DNA of 42,594 nt from an uncultured Lachnospiraceae bacterium (GCA_947626795.1 CANQTH010000019.1:1-42594), one strand, 5' to 3'. Shown: positions 32,561 through 41,646, numbered from the stretch's first letter. Numbers and translations: made by a program. The notes: generated from the letters alone by a model not told the origin.

Positions 32561-34981
32561 ATGGGCAAAAAGAAGAAGAAAAAGAAGAAATACCGCGTAT
32601 TTTGGTTTTTCGCGAAACTGCAGATACTTTTGATGGTTCTGGTCGCGGCGGCGCTGGGCTGGTATTTTTACGGCGGATATGCGAAAAAAGTGAGCGCGAT
32701 GCAAAAAGAGGCCAAGGAGTTTGTGAAAAATTCCAGCGACGCGACGTTCCGCTCCGTGCAGACCAGCCTGGCGTACGACGCGGAGGGGACGCTGATCTCC
32801 ACGATCATTGGGGAGAAGGACGTGTATTATCTGGAATACGACGAGATCCCGGCGTACTTCCCGGCGGCCATGGTCAGCATCGAGGACAAGAAGTTTTACA
32901 GCCACAACGGGATCGACTTAAAGGCGATCCTGCGCGCGGCCAAGGCGATGATCGAGAACGGGGAAGTGACGCAGGGCGGCAGCACGATCACGCAGCAGCT
33001 TGCGCGCGGCGTGTTCCTGACCCAGGAGCGCACCTGGGAACGCAAGATCGAGGAAATGTTCCTTGCTGTGGAGCTGGAAAAAGTATACAGCAAGAACAAG
33101 ATCATGGAGTTTTACCTGAACAACATCTATTTTGGGAACGGGTATTACGGGATCCAGGCGGCGAGCCGGGGATATTTTAACCGGGACGTGAAGGAGCTTT
33201 CCCTGTCCCAGATCGCGTATTTGTGCGCGATCCCCAACAACCCGACGCTGTACGACCCGGTGACGAACCCGGAGAATACCAGGAAGCGGCGCGACCGGAT
33301 CTTGAAACAGATGCTGGACGACGGGAAGATCAATCTGGAGACGTACGAGCAGGCGCGGCTGGAAGCAATCGCGCTGAACCGCCCGCCGAGGGCCAAGAAC
33401 GATTATGTGGAGACGTACACCTACTACTGCGCCATCCGCGCGCTGATGCGGCAGGCGGGCTTCGTGTTCCGGACGGAATTTTCCACGGAGGAGGAGCGCG
33501 CGCAGTATGAGGCGGATTACGAGGAGATGTACGGGGAGTACCAAAAGAAGCTCTATACGGAAGGGTACCGGATCTACACGTCCGTGGACTTAAAGATGCA
33601 GCAGGCCCTGCAGGACGCCGTCGACTCCAGCCTGGCCGGGTTTACGGAGCAGAACGAGGAGGGCGTGTACAAGCTGCAGAGTTCCGCCGTGTGCATTGAC
33701 AACCACAGCGGGTACGTCAAGGCGATCGTAGGCGGCAGGAACCAGGACCTGCCGGGCTATACGCTGAACCGGGCTTACCAGAGCTTCCGCCAGCCGGGCA
33801 GCGCCATCAAGCCGCTCCTGGTATATGTCCCCGCGCTGGAACAGGGGTATACGCCGGATTCAGCCGTGCAGGACGTCCGGACGGAAGGCGGCCCTGTGAA
33901 CGCGGACGGGTACTATGAGGGAGAGATCACGCTGCGCCGCGCGGTGGAGGCATCGAAAAATACGGTCGCGTGGAACCTGCTCGAAGAGCTGACCCCGGCG
34001 GCGGGGCTGTCTTACTTAAAGGCGATGCAGTTTTCGAAGCTGAGCCCGCAGGACGAGCGGCTGCCGATCGCGCTCGGCGGGTTCACGACAGGCGTGTCCG
34101 CGCTGGAGATGACGTCCGGCTATGCGGCGATCGAGAACGACGGGAAATACCGCGAGCCGACCTGCATCGTGCGGATCACGGACGCGGACGGCAACACGGT
34201 TCTGGAGACGCAGGAAGAGGAAACGCAGGTTTATAAGGAGAACGCGGCGCGCATGATGACGGATATGCTGGTCTCCGTCATAGCGGAAGGCACGGGGCGC
34301 GGGCTTGCATTTGGCGATATGCCCTGCGCGGGCAAGACCGGGACGACGAATGACAATAAGGACGGATGGTTCGTCGGGTACAGCAGCTATTATACGACAG
34401 GAGTCTGGGTTGGCTACGATATGCCGCAGGAACTCCCGGGACTGTCCGGATCCAGTTACCCCGGGAACATCTGGAAAACGTTCATGGAGCAGATCCACCA
34501 GGGCCTGGAGCCTGCGCCGTTCCTGCCTTATATCGAGGAAAACGCGCCCGCTCCGGAAGATGGCGGGGATGCGCCGGAAGAGCCTGCGCCGGAGGTTCAG
34601 CCGGAAGAGCCTGCGCCGGAAGCCCAGCCGCCGGAGGACGGCGCGCAGCAGCCGGAAGCCCAGCCGCCGGAAGACAGCGCGCAGCCGCCGGAAGACAGCG
34701 CACAGCAGCCGGAAGACAGCGCGCAGCCGCCGGAAGACGGCGCGCAGCAGCCGGAAGCTCAGCAGCCGGAAGACGGCGCGCAGGGAACGGACGGCGGCCA
34801 GAATGGCCAGGATAACGGAGGAAACGGCCAGGACGGCGGCAGCCAGAATAACGGAAACGGCGGCGGCCAGAACGACGGGAATGGCGGCGGCCAGGACAAT
34901 GGAGAAAATGGCCAGGATGGCGGCCAGGACAACGGGAATGACGGCGCGCCGGACAGTTTTGGAGGGATACGGTCACGATGA
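32561..34981 (+). CDS. Class A penicillin-binding protein (transglycosylase-transpeptidase)
   Basis: 806 residues. A lysine-rich start and one membrane helix (about 14-38) anchor it; the rest is outside. The glycosyltransferase domain (GT51) has EDKKFYSHNGID with Glu108 and QGGSTITQQLARG (138-150). The transpeptidase domain has SAIK (Ser414-Lys417), SKN (465-467) and KTG (592-594). It polymerises and cross-links peptidoglycan. From about residue 668 the tail is low complexity: first PPEDSAQ/QPEDGAQ repeats, then a Gly-Asn-Gln-Asp-rich segment, probably a flexible wall-spanning stretch. AGGAAGGGTT precedes the ATG. The stop overlaps the ROK kinase start (ATGA). Confidence 0.94.
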   Translation: MGKKKKKKKKYRVFWFFAKLQILLMVLVAAALGWYFYGGYAKKVSAMQKEAKEFVKNSSDATFRSVQTSLAYDAEGTLISTIIGEKDVYYLEYDEIPAYFPAAMVSIEDKKFYSHNGIDLKAILRAAKAMIENGEVTQGGSTITQQLARGVFLTQERTWERKIEEMFLAVELEKVYSKNKIMEFYLNNIYFGNGYYGIQAASRGYFNRDVKELSLSQIAYLCAIPNNPTLYDPVTNPENTRKRRDRILKQMLDDGKINLETYEQARLEAIALNRPPRAKNDYVETYTYYCAIRALMRQAGFVFRTEFSTEEERAQYEADYEEMYGEYQKKLYTEGYRIYTSVDLKMQQALQDAVDSSLAGFTEQNEEGVYKLQSSAVCIDNHSGYVKAIVGGRNQDLPGYTLNRAYQSFRQPGSAIKPLLVYVPALEQGYTPDSAVQDVRTEGGPVNADGYYEGEITLRRAVEASKNTVAWNLLEELTPAAGLSYLKAMQFSKLSPQDERLPIALGGFTTGVSALEMTSGYAAIENDGKYREPTCIVRITDADGNTVLETQEEETQVYKENAARMMTDMLVSVIAEGTGRGLAFGDMPCAGKTGTTNDNKDGWFVGYSSYYTTGVWVGYDMPQELPGLSGSSYPGNIWKTFMEQIHQGLEPAPFLPYIEENAPAPEDGGDAPEEPAPEVQPEEPAPEAQPPEDGAQQPEAQPPEDSAQPPEDSAQQPEDSAQPPEDGAQQPEAQQPEDGAQGTDGGQNGQDNGGNGQDGGSQNNGNGGGQNDGNGGGQDNGENGQDGGQDNGNDGAPDSFGGIRSR
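34620..34785 (+). repeat. Proline-glutamate repeat region in the PBP tail
   Basis: Imperfect 21-bp units encoding (P/Q)PEDSAQ or (P/Q)PEDGAQ, interrupted by longer units with PEAQ. The frame is kept throughout. Confidence 0.75.
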
Positions 34982-35919
34982 GAGAATATGGTTTTGGTGT
35001 GGATATTGGCGGCACGGCCTGCAAGATCGGCCTGTTCCGGATGACGGGGGAGCTACTTGAGAAATGGGAGATCCCGACCGACAGGCGGGAAGGCGGGAAG
35101 CATATCCTTGCGGACGTCGCGGCTTTTCTGGAAGGAAAGTTGGAAGAAAAAGGGATTCAAAAGGAAGACGTGGAAGGGATCGGCGTGGGGATCCCGGGGC
35201 CTGTGCGCCCGGACGGCAGCGTCCCGCTCTGCGTGAACCTGGGCTGGGAAAATGTGAACGTCCGGGAGCAGCTCGGGAGATTGACGGGCGGCATGCGCGT
35301 GGAGGCCGTGAATGACGCGAACGCGGCTGCGCTGGGCGAAATGTGGCAGGGCGGCGGCAAAGGCAGCGGGAGCATCGTGATGGTGACGCTGGGAACGGGC
35401 GTAGGCGGCGGCGTCGTCCTGGACGGGAAAGTCGTGGCCGGAAGCCACGGCGCGGGCGGGGAGATCGGGCATCTTACCGTCCGTCCGGACGAGAACGTCC
35501 CCTGCAACTGCGGCCGGAAAGGGTGCCTGGAGCAATACGCCTCGGCGACGGGGATCGCGCGCATGGCCAGGGAACGGCTCGCGCAGGGGCGGCAGCCTTC
35601 CGTCCTGCGGCATACGCGGGAAGTCACCGCGAAAGACGTGTTCGACGCATATAAGGCCGGGGACGCGCTGGCGGCGGACACCGTAGGGGAGTTCGCGCGC
35701 GTTTTGGGGAACGCGCTGAGCAATATCGCCTGCGTGGCGGATCCGGAGGCGTTTGTGATCGGAGGCGGCGTGTCGAAGGCGGGGAAGCCGCTGTTAGACG
35801 CCGTGGAGGAGCAGTTCCGGAAATCCGCGTTCCCTTCCTGCGCCGGGACGAAGTTCGCGCTGGCGTCGCTCGGGAACGACGCGGGGATATACGGGGGCGT
35901 CCGCCTGCTCATGGGCTGA
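34978..35919 (+). CDS. ROK-family glucokinase
   Basis: 313 residues. DIGGTACKIG (from Asp9) is the phosphate-binding motif, EAVNDANAAALGE holds the catalytic Asp, and LGTGVGGG is the second ATP-site loop. The zinc cluster CNCGRKGCLEQ defines ROK sugar kinases. It probably makes glucose 6-phosphate with ATP. The start overlaps the PBP stop by 4 bp, unusual company for a glucokinase. It is followed by a sugar importer operon with its own promoter. No N-terminal helix-turn-helix is present, so it is a kinase and not a ROK repressor. Confidence 0.9.
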   Translation: MREYGFGVDIGGTACKIGLFRMTGELLEKWEIPTDRREGGKHILADVAAFLEGKLEEKGIQKEDVEGIGVGIPGPVRPDGSVPLCVNLGWENVNVREQLGRLTGGMRVEAVNDANAAALGEMWQGGGKGSGSIVMVTLGTGVGGGVVLDGKVVAGSHGAGGEIGHLTVRPDENVPCNCGRKGCLEQYASATGIARMARERLAQGRQPSVLRHTREVTAKDVFDAYKAGDALAADTVGEFARVLGNALSNIACVADPEAFVIGGGVSKAGKPLLDAVEEQFRKSAFPSCAGTKFALASLGNDAGIYGGVRLLMG

Positions 35920-36243
35920 TGTAAAAAAGTGAAAAAACGAAAGAAAAGGTAAAATTTCAAAATATGGAAAACGACTGGGAATTTCCAAAATCATAAAAAA
36001 CGAAAAAACGAAAGAAAAAGCATGGGGACGAGAATGCGGGCAGGAGAAAAATTGACAAAAAAGACAAGAAATGACCGCAAAAAAATGGAGAAATGCCAAA
36101 ACACGAAAATGAGAAAAGATTAAAATAACATAAAACAGAGTAAAATATCTAAACAAAATCAATGATAAAAATACAAAAAATAAGAAAAACGAAAATCTGT
36201 ATTGGATATAGTGACAAATATAAAAAAGAGGGAAAAACTTTTG
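35920..36243 (+). other. A-rich, strongly purine-biased intergenic region
   Basis: About 325 bp almost free of C and T on the plus strand apart from short patches, with many AAAAA and GAAAA runs. It is unlike any other part of the window. No hairpin terminator follows the ROK gene here, and the minus-strand open frame is a composition artefact. The region may act as an UP-like or curved promoter-upstream element for the importer operon. Confidence 0.5.
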
Positions 36244-36272
36244 TTGACGAAAGAGGCAGAAGAAATTAAAAT
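36244..36272 (+). promoter_or_regulatory. Sigma-A promoter of the sugar ABC importer operon
   Basis: TTGACG (36244-36249), 17-bp spacer, TAAAAT (36267-36272), 45 bp before the binding-protein start, which has AAAGGGAGG. No clear cre site was found. Confidence 0.7.
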
Positions 36273-36317
36273 AGAACTACAAACGGCAATAATGCCGAGA
36301 AAGGGAGGACATGTTAA

Positions 36318-37430
36318 ATGTTAAAGAAGAAATTAGCAACATTACTCGCTGTGACCATGGTTGCAGCATCCATCGTTGGCTGCGGCGGCAGCAACGGGAA
36401 CTCTGCAGAGACGAACAACGCTACGGACACGACGGACGAGTCTGAATCTCCGGCAGCAGATGATTCCGAATCTCCGGCAGCGGATGATTCCGAATCTCCG
36501 GCAGCGGATGATTCCGAATCTCCGGCAGATGACTCGGCATCGAGCGGCGGGACCATCAAAGTCGGCATCATCAACAATGACCCGAGCGAATCTGGTTATC
36601 GTACCGCGAACGACGCTGACCTGAAGGCAACCTTCTCCGCAGAGAACGGCTATGACGCATCTTTCGCGTACAGCATGAAGAATGACGAGCAGATCAACGC
36701 AGCTCAGAAGTTCATCCAGGACGGTGTTGATTACCTTCTGATCTCTGCAGCAGACACATCCGGTTGGGATACTGTTCTGCAGGATGCAAAGGACAACGGC
36801 ATCCACGTTATCTTGTTCGACCGTACGATCGACGCAAGCGAAGACCTTTATGACGCTTCCATCGTTTCCGACATGGCTAAGGAAGGCCAGATGGCAGTTG
36901 ACTGGCTGACAGAGCAGGGTCTTGACACGTACAACATCATCCACATCCAGGGCGTTATGGGCTCCGCAGCTCAGGTTGGCCGTACAGGCGCGCTTCAGGA
37001 CGCGGTTGACGCAAATGACAACTGGAACATCGTAGTACAGCAGACAGCAGAGTGGAACGCAGAGAAGGCACAGCAGATCGTTCAGTCCGTAATCGACAGC
37101 GGCGAAGAGTTCAATGTAATATATGCAGAGAACGACGATATGGCTAAGGGCGCTGTTGCGGCTCTTGACGCAGCGAACATCTCCCACGGCGTTGGCAAAG
37201 ACGTGATCATCATGGGCTTCGATACCAACAAATGGGCATTGGAAGAGCTGCTGGCAGGCAACTGGAACTATGATGGCCAGTGCAACCCGTTCCAGTCTTC
37301 TTACATCTCCAACGTAATCCAGGAGCTTGAGGCTGGCAACACACTTTCCGAGAAGACCATCATCATGGATGAGAAGGGCTTCGATGCTGAGACCATCACG
37401 CAGGAAGACGTTGACACCTACGGCATCTAA
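36318..37430 (+). CDS. Sugar-binding lipoprotein of YtfQ (galactofuranose) type
   Basis: 370 residues. The signal peptide ends in IVGC with the lipidated Cys22. An acidic linker of ESPAADDS repeats runs to about residue 74. The periplasmic-binding-protein domain (family 4, like RbsB, MglB and YtfQ) starts KVGIINNDPSESGYR. It delivers sugar to the permease pair outside the membrane. The order binding protein, double ATPase, two different permeases matches YtfQ-YtfR-YtfT-YjfF, hence the galactofuranose suggestion; ribose or galactose cannot be excluded. Codons ending in T (GTT, GCT, CGT) are much more frequent than in neighbours, consistent with high expression. A hairpin attenuator follows. 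Confidence 0.85.
   Translation: MLKKKLATLLAVTMVAASIVGCGGSNGNSAETNNATDTTDESESPAADDSESPAADDSESPAADDSESPADDSASSGGTIKVGIINNDPSESGYRTANDADLKATFSAENGYDASFAYSMKNDEQINAAQKFIQDGVDYLLISAADTSGWDTVLQDAKDNGIHVILFDRTIDASEDLYDASIVSDMAKEGQMAVDWLTEQGLDTYNIIHIQGVMGSAAQVGRTGALQDAVDANDNWNIVVQQTAEWNAEKAQQIVQSVIDSGEEFNVIYAENDDMAKGAVAALDAANISHGVGKDVIIMGFDTNKWALEELLAGNWNYDGQCNPFQSSYISNVIQELEAGNTLSEKTIIMDEKGFDAETITQEDVDTYGI
36441..36536 (+). repeat. 24-bp tandem coding repeat in the binding-protein linker
   Basis: GAATCTCCGGCAG recurs at 36444, 36468, 36492 and 36516, exactly 24 bp apart, encoding DSESPAAD. It lies between the lipid anchor and the binding domain. Confidence 0.9.
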
Positions 37431-37474
37431 TCTTTGCGGAAAGTAAAGAATAGTACTTATTTGTAATTTACAAA

Positions 37475-37523
37475 GCGCGGCGCAGCTAAGCTTAAATGAA
37501 AGACCTGCGCCGTGCTTTTTCTC
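37475..37523 (+). terminator. Intra-operon attenuator after the binding-protein gene
   Basis: Twelve paired positions with one wobble, AGCGCGGCGCAG (37475-37486) with CTGCGCCGTGCT (37506-37517), then TTTTCT. Partial termination here would give more binding protein than transporter, the usual stoichiometry for such operons. Confidence 0.75.
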
Positions 37524-37580
37524 ATGGTAGGAACTTGCGCTAGCAATTCTTATAAAAATTTTCAGGAGGTGAACTCAGGG

Positions 37581-39092
37581 GTGAAAGACGGTTCTGTATT
37601 GGAAATGAGAAACATTCATAAGAGCTTTCCCGGAGTAAAGGCTTTACAGGGCGTGGACTTCACGCTGCGCAAAGGAGAGATTCACGCGCTGATGGGCGAG
37701 AACGGTGCTGGAAAATCGACTTTGATTAAGGTTTTGACAGGGGTTTATGGGAAAGACGAGGGAGAGGTTTCCCTGGAGGGAAAAGGGGCGATCAGCATCC
37801 ACTCTCCGCAGGAGGCGCAGAAAGTGGGCATTAGCACGGTGTTCCAGGAGATTTCCCTTTGCCCGAATCTTTCGGTTGCTGAAAATATGTTCATAGGCCG
37901 GACAGATGGTATGTACCAGAATTGGAAAAAGGTAAATTCTGAGACGGAAAAGATCTTAAAGTCTATGGATATCCCGGCGACAGCCACACAACAGTTAGGA
38001 AGCTGTTCCGTTGCGGTTCAGCAGATGATCGCGATTGCCCGTGCAGTCGACACAAATTGTAAGGTTCTGGTTTTGGATGAGCCGACATCTTCCTTGGATG
38101 AACAGGAAGTTGAGAAGTTATTTAAGGTTATGCGCGACCTGCGCGCAAAAGGGGTTGGCATCGTATTCGTTACGCATTTCCTGGATCAGGTTTATGCAGT
38201 ATGCGATAGGATTACCGTTATGCGTGACGGCCAGCTCGTAGGTGAATATGAGATTAAAGATCTTCCGCGTCCCATGCTTGTTTCCAAGATGCTTGGGAAA
38301 GAGATGGACGATATGTCCGATATTCATGGCGAATTTCAGACATACAAGCCGGAAAAAGGAGTGGCGCCTGTATTTGAAGCCAAAGGGCTTGTCAGCGATG
38401 CAGGGATTAAGCCGTTTGATTTTCATATAAATAAGGGAGAAGTAAATGGGTTCACAGGATTGCTTGGTTCAGGCCGAAGCGAGTGTGTGCGCGCAATCTT
38501 TGGCGCGGACAGGGTGACGGGAGGAAAAATCAAGGTAAAAGGCAAGGAAGCAAAGATCTCCAAGCCGATCGACGCCATGAAGAATGGCATCGCGTACCTT
38601 CCGGAGGAACGTAAGGTAGACGGTATCATCGGCGACCTTTCCGTCCGTGAGAATATCATTCTCGCCCAGCAGGTATTGAGGGGCTTCTTCAAACCGTTCT
38701 CCAAGGCAAAGCAGTATGAGATCGCAGATGAGTACATAAAGCTTTTGAGCATTAAGACGGCTTCCGCGGATACGCCGATCAAGTCTCTTTCCGGCGGGAA
38801 TCAGCAGAAGGCGATCGTGGCGCGCTGGCTGTTCACGCATCCGGATTATCTGATCTTAGATGAGCCGACGCGTGGTATCGACGTCGGCACGAAGGTTGAT
38901 ATCCAGAAGCTGGTATTGAAATTGGCTTCCGAAGGGATGAGCGTTACGTTCATTTCTTCCGAGTTGGATGAGATGCTGCGTACCTGCTCACGTCTGGTCG
39001 TTATGCGTGACCGCAAGATGGTAGGCGAGCTTTCAGGCGAAGATCTGAATCAGAATAAGGTTATGAGTACCATTGCCGGAGGTGACAAATAA
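37581..39092 (+). CDS. Sugar ABC transporter ATP-binding protein, double domain (YtfR-like)
   Basis: 503 residues with two fused ATPase domains, as in RbsA, MglA and YtfR. The first has Walker A GENGAGKST (39-47) but a degenerate signature (LGSCSVAVQQM), followed by LVLDEPTSSLD. The second has a modified Walker A (GLLGSGRSE), an intact LSGGNQQK signature and LILDEPTRGIDVG. GTG 37581 is preferred over the ATG at 37512 because AGGAGGTG lies 9 bp before it and the length then fits the family. It energises the two permeases encoded next. The stop abuts the next ATG. Confidence 0.9.
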   Translation: MKDGSVLEMRNIHKSFPGVKALQGVDFTLRKGEIHALMGENGAGKSTLIKVLTGVYGKDEGEVSLEGKGAISIHSPQEAQKVGISTVFQEISLCPNLSVAENMFIGRTDGMYQNWKKVNSETEKILKSMDIPATATQQLGSCSVAVQQMIAIARAVDTNCKVLVLDEPTSSLDEQEVEKLFKVMRDLRAKGVGIVFVTHFLDQVYAVCDRITVMRDGQLVGEYEIKDLPRPMLVSKMLGKEMDDMSDIHGEFQTYKPEKGVAPVFEAKGLVSDAGIKPFDFHINKGEVNGFTGLLGSGRSECVRAIFGADRVTGGKIKVKGKEAKISKPIDAMKNGIAYLPEERKVDGIIGDLSVRENIILAQQVLRGFFKPFSKAKQYEIADEYIKLLSIKTASADTPIKSLSGGNQQKAIVARWLFTHPDYLILDEPTRGIDVGTKVDIQKLVLKLASEGMSVTFISSELDEMLRTCSRLVVMRDRKMVGELSGEDLNQNKVMSTIAGGDK

Positions 39093-40169
39093 ATGAGTAA
39101 AACAAACAACGAAACCAGTTTCTTCAAGAAACTGGTCGGGCAGCAGTTTTTTATTCCGATTTTAGTATTATTGGTTCTTGTAGTATTTAACCTGATCGCT
39201 GACCCGAGCTTCTTCAAGATCGCGTTTGGGACGAACAATGCGGGGAATCCTGTTTTGTCCGGCTCGCTGATCACGATCTTGGACAATGGTTCTGAGCTGG
39301 CGATCCTGGCGATCGGCATGACGCTGGTAACAGCCGCTTCCGGCGGGCAGGATATCAGCGTGGGCGCGGCGGTTGCGATCGCGGGCAGCACATTGCTGCG
39401 TGTCCTTTGCGGTTCCAACAGCCGTCCGGATGAGCTTCAGGCTCCGATCATCGTGGCATTTCTTGTCAGCGTTGTTGTAGCGATGCTTTTTGGCGCGTTC
39501 AATGGTGTGCTGGTCGCATACTTTAAGATCCAGCCCATGATAGCGACGTTGATCCTATATACGGCGGGTCGTTCGATCGCGGCCTGGATCAACAACAATG
39601 AGCTTCCGATCGTTCCGGGTGAGACGTTCACCTATTTCGGCGGGTTTATCCCGGGCATTCCGATCCCGACCCCGGTATTTATCGCGATCGCCTGCATCAT
39701 TATCATCGCGCTTGTGTTGAAGTTCACGAACTTGGGCCTGTATACGCAGGCGGTAGGTATCAATGAGAGCGCTTCCAAGCTCAACGGCTTGAACCCGGCG
39801 CTCATCAAGGTTGCGTCTTTCGTGATCCTTGGGGTCTGCGTTGCAGTTGTAGGCTTGATCAAGGTGAGCCGTATTTCCACCATTAACTATTCCGTTGTTG
39901 CGAAGGATATTGAAATGGACGCGATCCTTGCGGTCGCATTGGGCGGCAACTCACTGGCTGGCGGCAAGTTCAACATGGCGGCTTCTATTATCGGCGCGTA
40001 TATCATCCAGTTCCTTACGACGACTCTTTACAAGTACAAAGTACCGGCGGACGCGCTTCCGGCATACAAGGCGGTTGTAGTAATCATCCTGGTTGTCATA
40101 AGCTCTCCGACAGTGAAAGATTGGTTTTCTAATCTCACGAAGAAGTTAAAGGTTAAGGAGGTAGCGTAG
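39093..40169 (+). CDS. Sugar ABC transporter permease (YtfT-like)
   Basis: 358 residues with about nine or ten membrane helices. The core motif of the RbsC/MglC/YtfT family is visible: LAIGMTLVTAASGGQDISVGA, and later ALGGNSLAGGKFN. It differs from the next permease, so the channel is a heterodimer as in YtfT-YjfF. The ATG follows the preceding TAA directly, with GGAGGTGAC as ribosome site. It is one base from the next gene. Confidence 0.88.
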   Translation: MSKTNNETSFFKKLVGQQFFIPILVLLVLVVFNLIADPSFFKIAFGTNNAGNPVLSGSLITILDNGSELAILAIGMTLVTAASGGQDISVGAAVAIAGSTLLRVLCGSNSRPDELQAPIIVAFLVSVVVAMLFGAFNGVLVAYFKIQPMIATLILYTAGRSIAAWINNNELPIVPGETFTYFGGFIPGIPIPTPVFIAIACIIIIALVLKFTNLGLYTQAVGINESASKLNGLNPALIKVASFVILGVCVAVVGLIKVSRISTINYSVVAKDIEMDAILAVALGGNSLAGGKFNMAASIIGAYIIQFLTTTLYKYKVPADALPAYKAVVVIILVVISSPTVKDWFSNLTKKLKVKEVA

Positions 40170-40170
40170 A

Positions 40171-41214
40171 ATGTCAAAAAATAATTCAACATCAAACGGT
40201 TCGTTTCTGGACAAGGTGAAGAACCTTACCGATACGAGTTTACTCCTTACGATCACAATTGTGATATTTGTCCTGATGTACCTGGGGGCTATTATCTTCC
40301 AGGGCGGCGGGTTTTTGAAAGTGCAGACGTTCTTTAACATCTTGAACGCGAATGCCGCGCTGATCATTTTGTCCTGCGGCTTGAGCCTTGTCATGATCAT
40401 TGGCGGGATCGATATCTCCGTCGGCGGCGTGACGGCCCTGGTCAGCATGAGCTGCGCGGTATATCTGGATAACATGGGCGGCAACGTATATGTGTCCATG
40501 CTGATCGCACTCGCCATCGGCGTTGCGTTTGGCGCATTCCAGGGCGCGCTGGTCGCTTTCCTGGATATCCAGCCCTTTATCGTTACATTGGCGGGTATGT
40601 TCTTTGCGCGAGGCATGACGACGATCGTAAACTCCGACCCGTTCAACGTTGCGAACGAGGGATTCAACGAATTGAAGATGACGCGTATCTACACGCCGTT
40701 TGGCTCTACGAATGCGAAGGGCGTATATGTCCCGGCTTATGTTGAGCTTGGCGTTGTCGTTGCGCTGGTTATCGTGATCCTGCTGTTCTGCCTGCTCCGC
40801 TGGACGAAGCTTGGCCGCTCTTTCTATGCGGTCGGCGGGAACAAGGAAAGCGCGTTGATGCTTGGTATCAACGTAAAGAAGACGAAATTCATCGCGCATC
40901 TGATGTGCGGGACGCTGGCAGGGATCGGCGGTTTCGTATACTTCCTCCATGTAGGGTCCGGTTCTCCGTCCCATGCGACTGGCGCGGAAATGGACGCGAT
41001 CGCGTCTTCCATCATCGGCGGCACGATGCTGACGGGTGGCGTTGGTAATATCATCGGCACGTTCTTCGGCGTATTGTCCTTGAGTACGATCCAGAACATC
41101 GTTGCTTCTGCCGGTTTGGATGAAGCTTGGTGGACCGGGATTACCAGGGCGGTTATGCTCTGTCTCTTCCTGATCATCCAGAGCGTGGTTATGGCGCGCA
41201 AGCATAAGAAATAA
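40171..41214 (+). CDS. Sugar ABC transporter permease (YjfF-like)
   Basis: 347 residues with about nine or ten membrane helices. It contains SCGLSLVMIIGGIDISVGGV, the family core motif with the usual IGGIDISVG wording, and IIGGTMLTGGVGN near the end. It completes the four-gene importer. AAGGAGGTAGCGTAGA precedes the ATG. A strong terminator 31 bp after the stop ends the operon. Confidence 0.88.
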   Translation: MSKNNSTSNGSFLDKVKNLTDTSLLLTITIVIFVLMYLGAIIFQGGGFLKVQTFFNILNANAALIILSCGLSLVMIIGGIDISVGGVTALVSMSCAVYLDNMGGNVYVSMLIALAIGVAFGAFQGALVAFLDIQPFIVTLAGMFFARGMTTIVNSDPFNVANEGFNELKMTRIYTPFGSTNAKGVYVPAYVELGVVVALVIVILLFCLLRWTKLGRSFYAVGGNKESALMLGINVKKTKFIAHLMCGTLAGIGGFVYFLHVGSGSPSHATGAEMDAIASSIIGGTMLTGGVGNIIGTFFGVLSLSTIQNIVASAGLDEAWWTGITRAVMLCLFLIIQSVVMARKHKK

Positions 41215-41245
41215 GTTGTATTTGGGCGTCAAGAGAGATTATATA

Positions 41246-41276
41246 GGGCTGCCGCGTATGCGGTAGCCCTTTTTTA
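41246..41276 (+). terminator. Terminator of the sugar importer operon
   Basis: GGGCTGCCGC (41246-41255) and GCGGTAGCCC (41260-41269) pair at all ten positions (one wobble) around a GTAT loop, followed by six Ts. Confidence 0.9.
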
Positions 41277-41305
41277 ATAAAAAAAATAAAAATTAACACA
41301 AAATA

Positions 41306-41334
41306 TTGACAAAGGAAGACTTGGGTGGTACAAT
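41306..41334 (+). promoter_or_regulatory. Consensus sigma-A promoter of the candidate small RNA
   Basis: Perfect TTGACA (41306-41311), 17-bp spacer, TACAAT (41329-41334). It follows the importer terminator, and no gene follows on this strand for 870 bp. Confidence 0.8.
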
Positions 41335-41340
41335 ATCTAG

Positions 41341-41425
41341 GAAAGTTAAGTATATCAGCTCTTTTCCCCTAAAAAATATGTTGGTATGCTGGCTGGCCTC
41401 GGCATGATTCATGCCGGGGCTTTTT
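41341..41425 (+). ncRNA. Candidate small non-coding RNA (about 85 nt)
   Basis: A transcript from the promoter at 41306 would start near 41341 and end at a strong terminator: CCTCGGCATGA with TCATGCCGGGG (41397-41419), then five Ts. Between start and terminator there are a U/C-rich stretch (TCTTTTCCCC), an A-rich stretch and TGGTATGCTGGCTGG, and no reasonable reading frame with a ribosome site. It matches no RNA family that I recognise (not 6S, tmRNA, SRP RNA or a riboswitch). A trans-acting regulator is possible. Confidence 0.6.
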
Positions 41426-41590
41426 CTATGCAGAAAAAATCATGCGCGTGAAGGAGACGGGGCCAGGATCGGATGCGTGGCGGCCGCTTTTTCTGTGGCA
41501 GGAAAGATCATGCGCGCGAAGGAGACGGGGCCGGGATCGGATGCGTGGCGGCCGTTTTTTTGTGCAGAGAAGATCGTGCGCGCGAAGGGC
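41420..41590 (+). repeat. 66-68-bp tandem repeat after the small RNA
   Basis: CATGCGCG-type starts occur at 41441, 41509 and 41575 (CGTGCGCG in the last). Each unit includes a T-run, a GCAGARAA-like stretch and GAAGGAGACGGGGCC; the third is partial. The T-run and following bases of the small-RNA terminator look like the beginning of the first unit. No gene is evident. Confidence 0.8.
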
Positions 41591-41646
41591 CGCCCCTGCG
41601 CATCCCCGGAGGAACTGCAGCAAGCGGAAAAGATAGCTGGCGTTTG

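Noticed and set aside
34305-35060. 251-codon alternative frame over the PBP tail
   Set aside because: It is a frame shadow of the repeat-rich tail of the PBP gene, Arg-rich and without a start signal.
35794-36162. 122-codon minus-strand frame rich in Phe and Leu
   Set aside because: It is an artefact of the A-rich plus strand; it has no ribosome site and half of it is antisense to the ROK gene.
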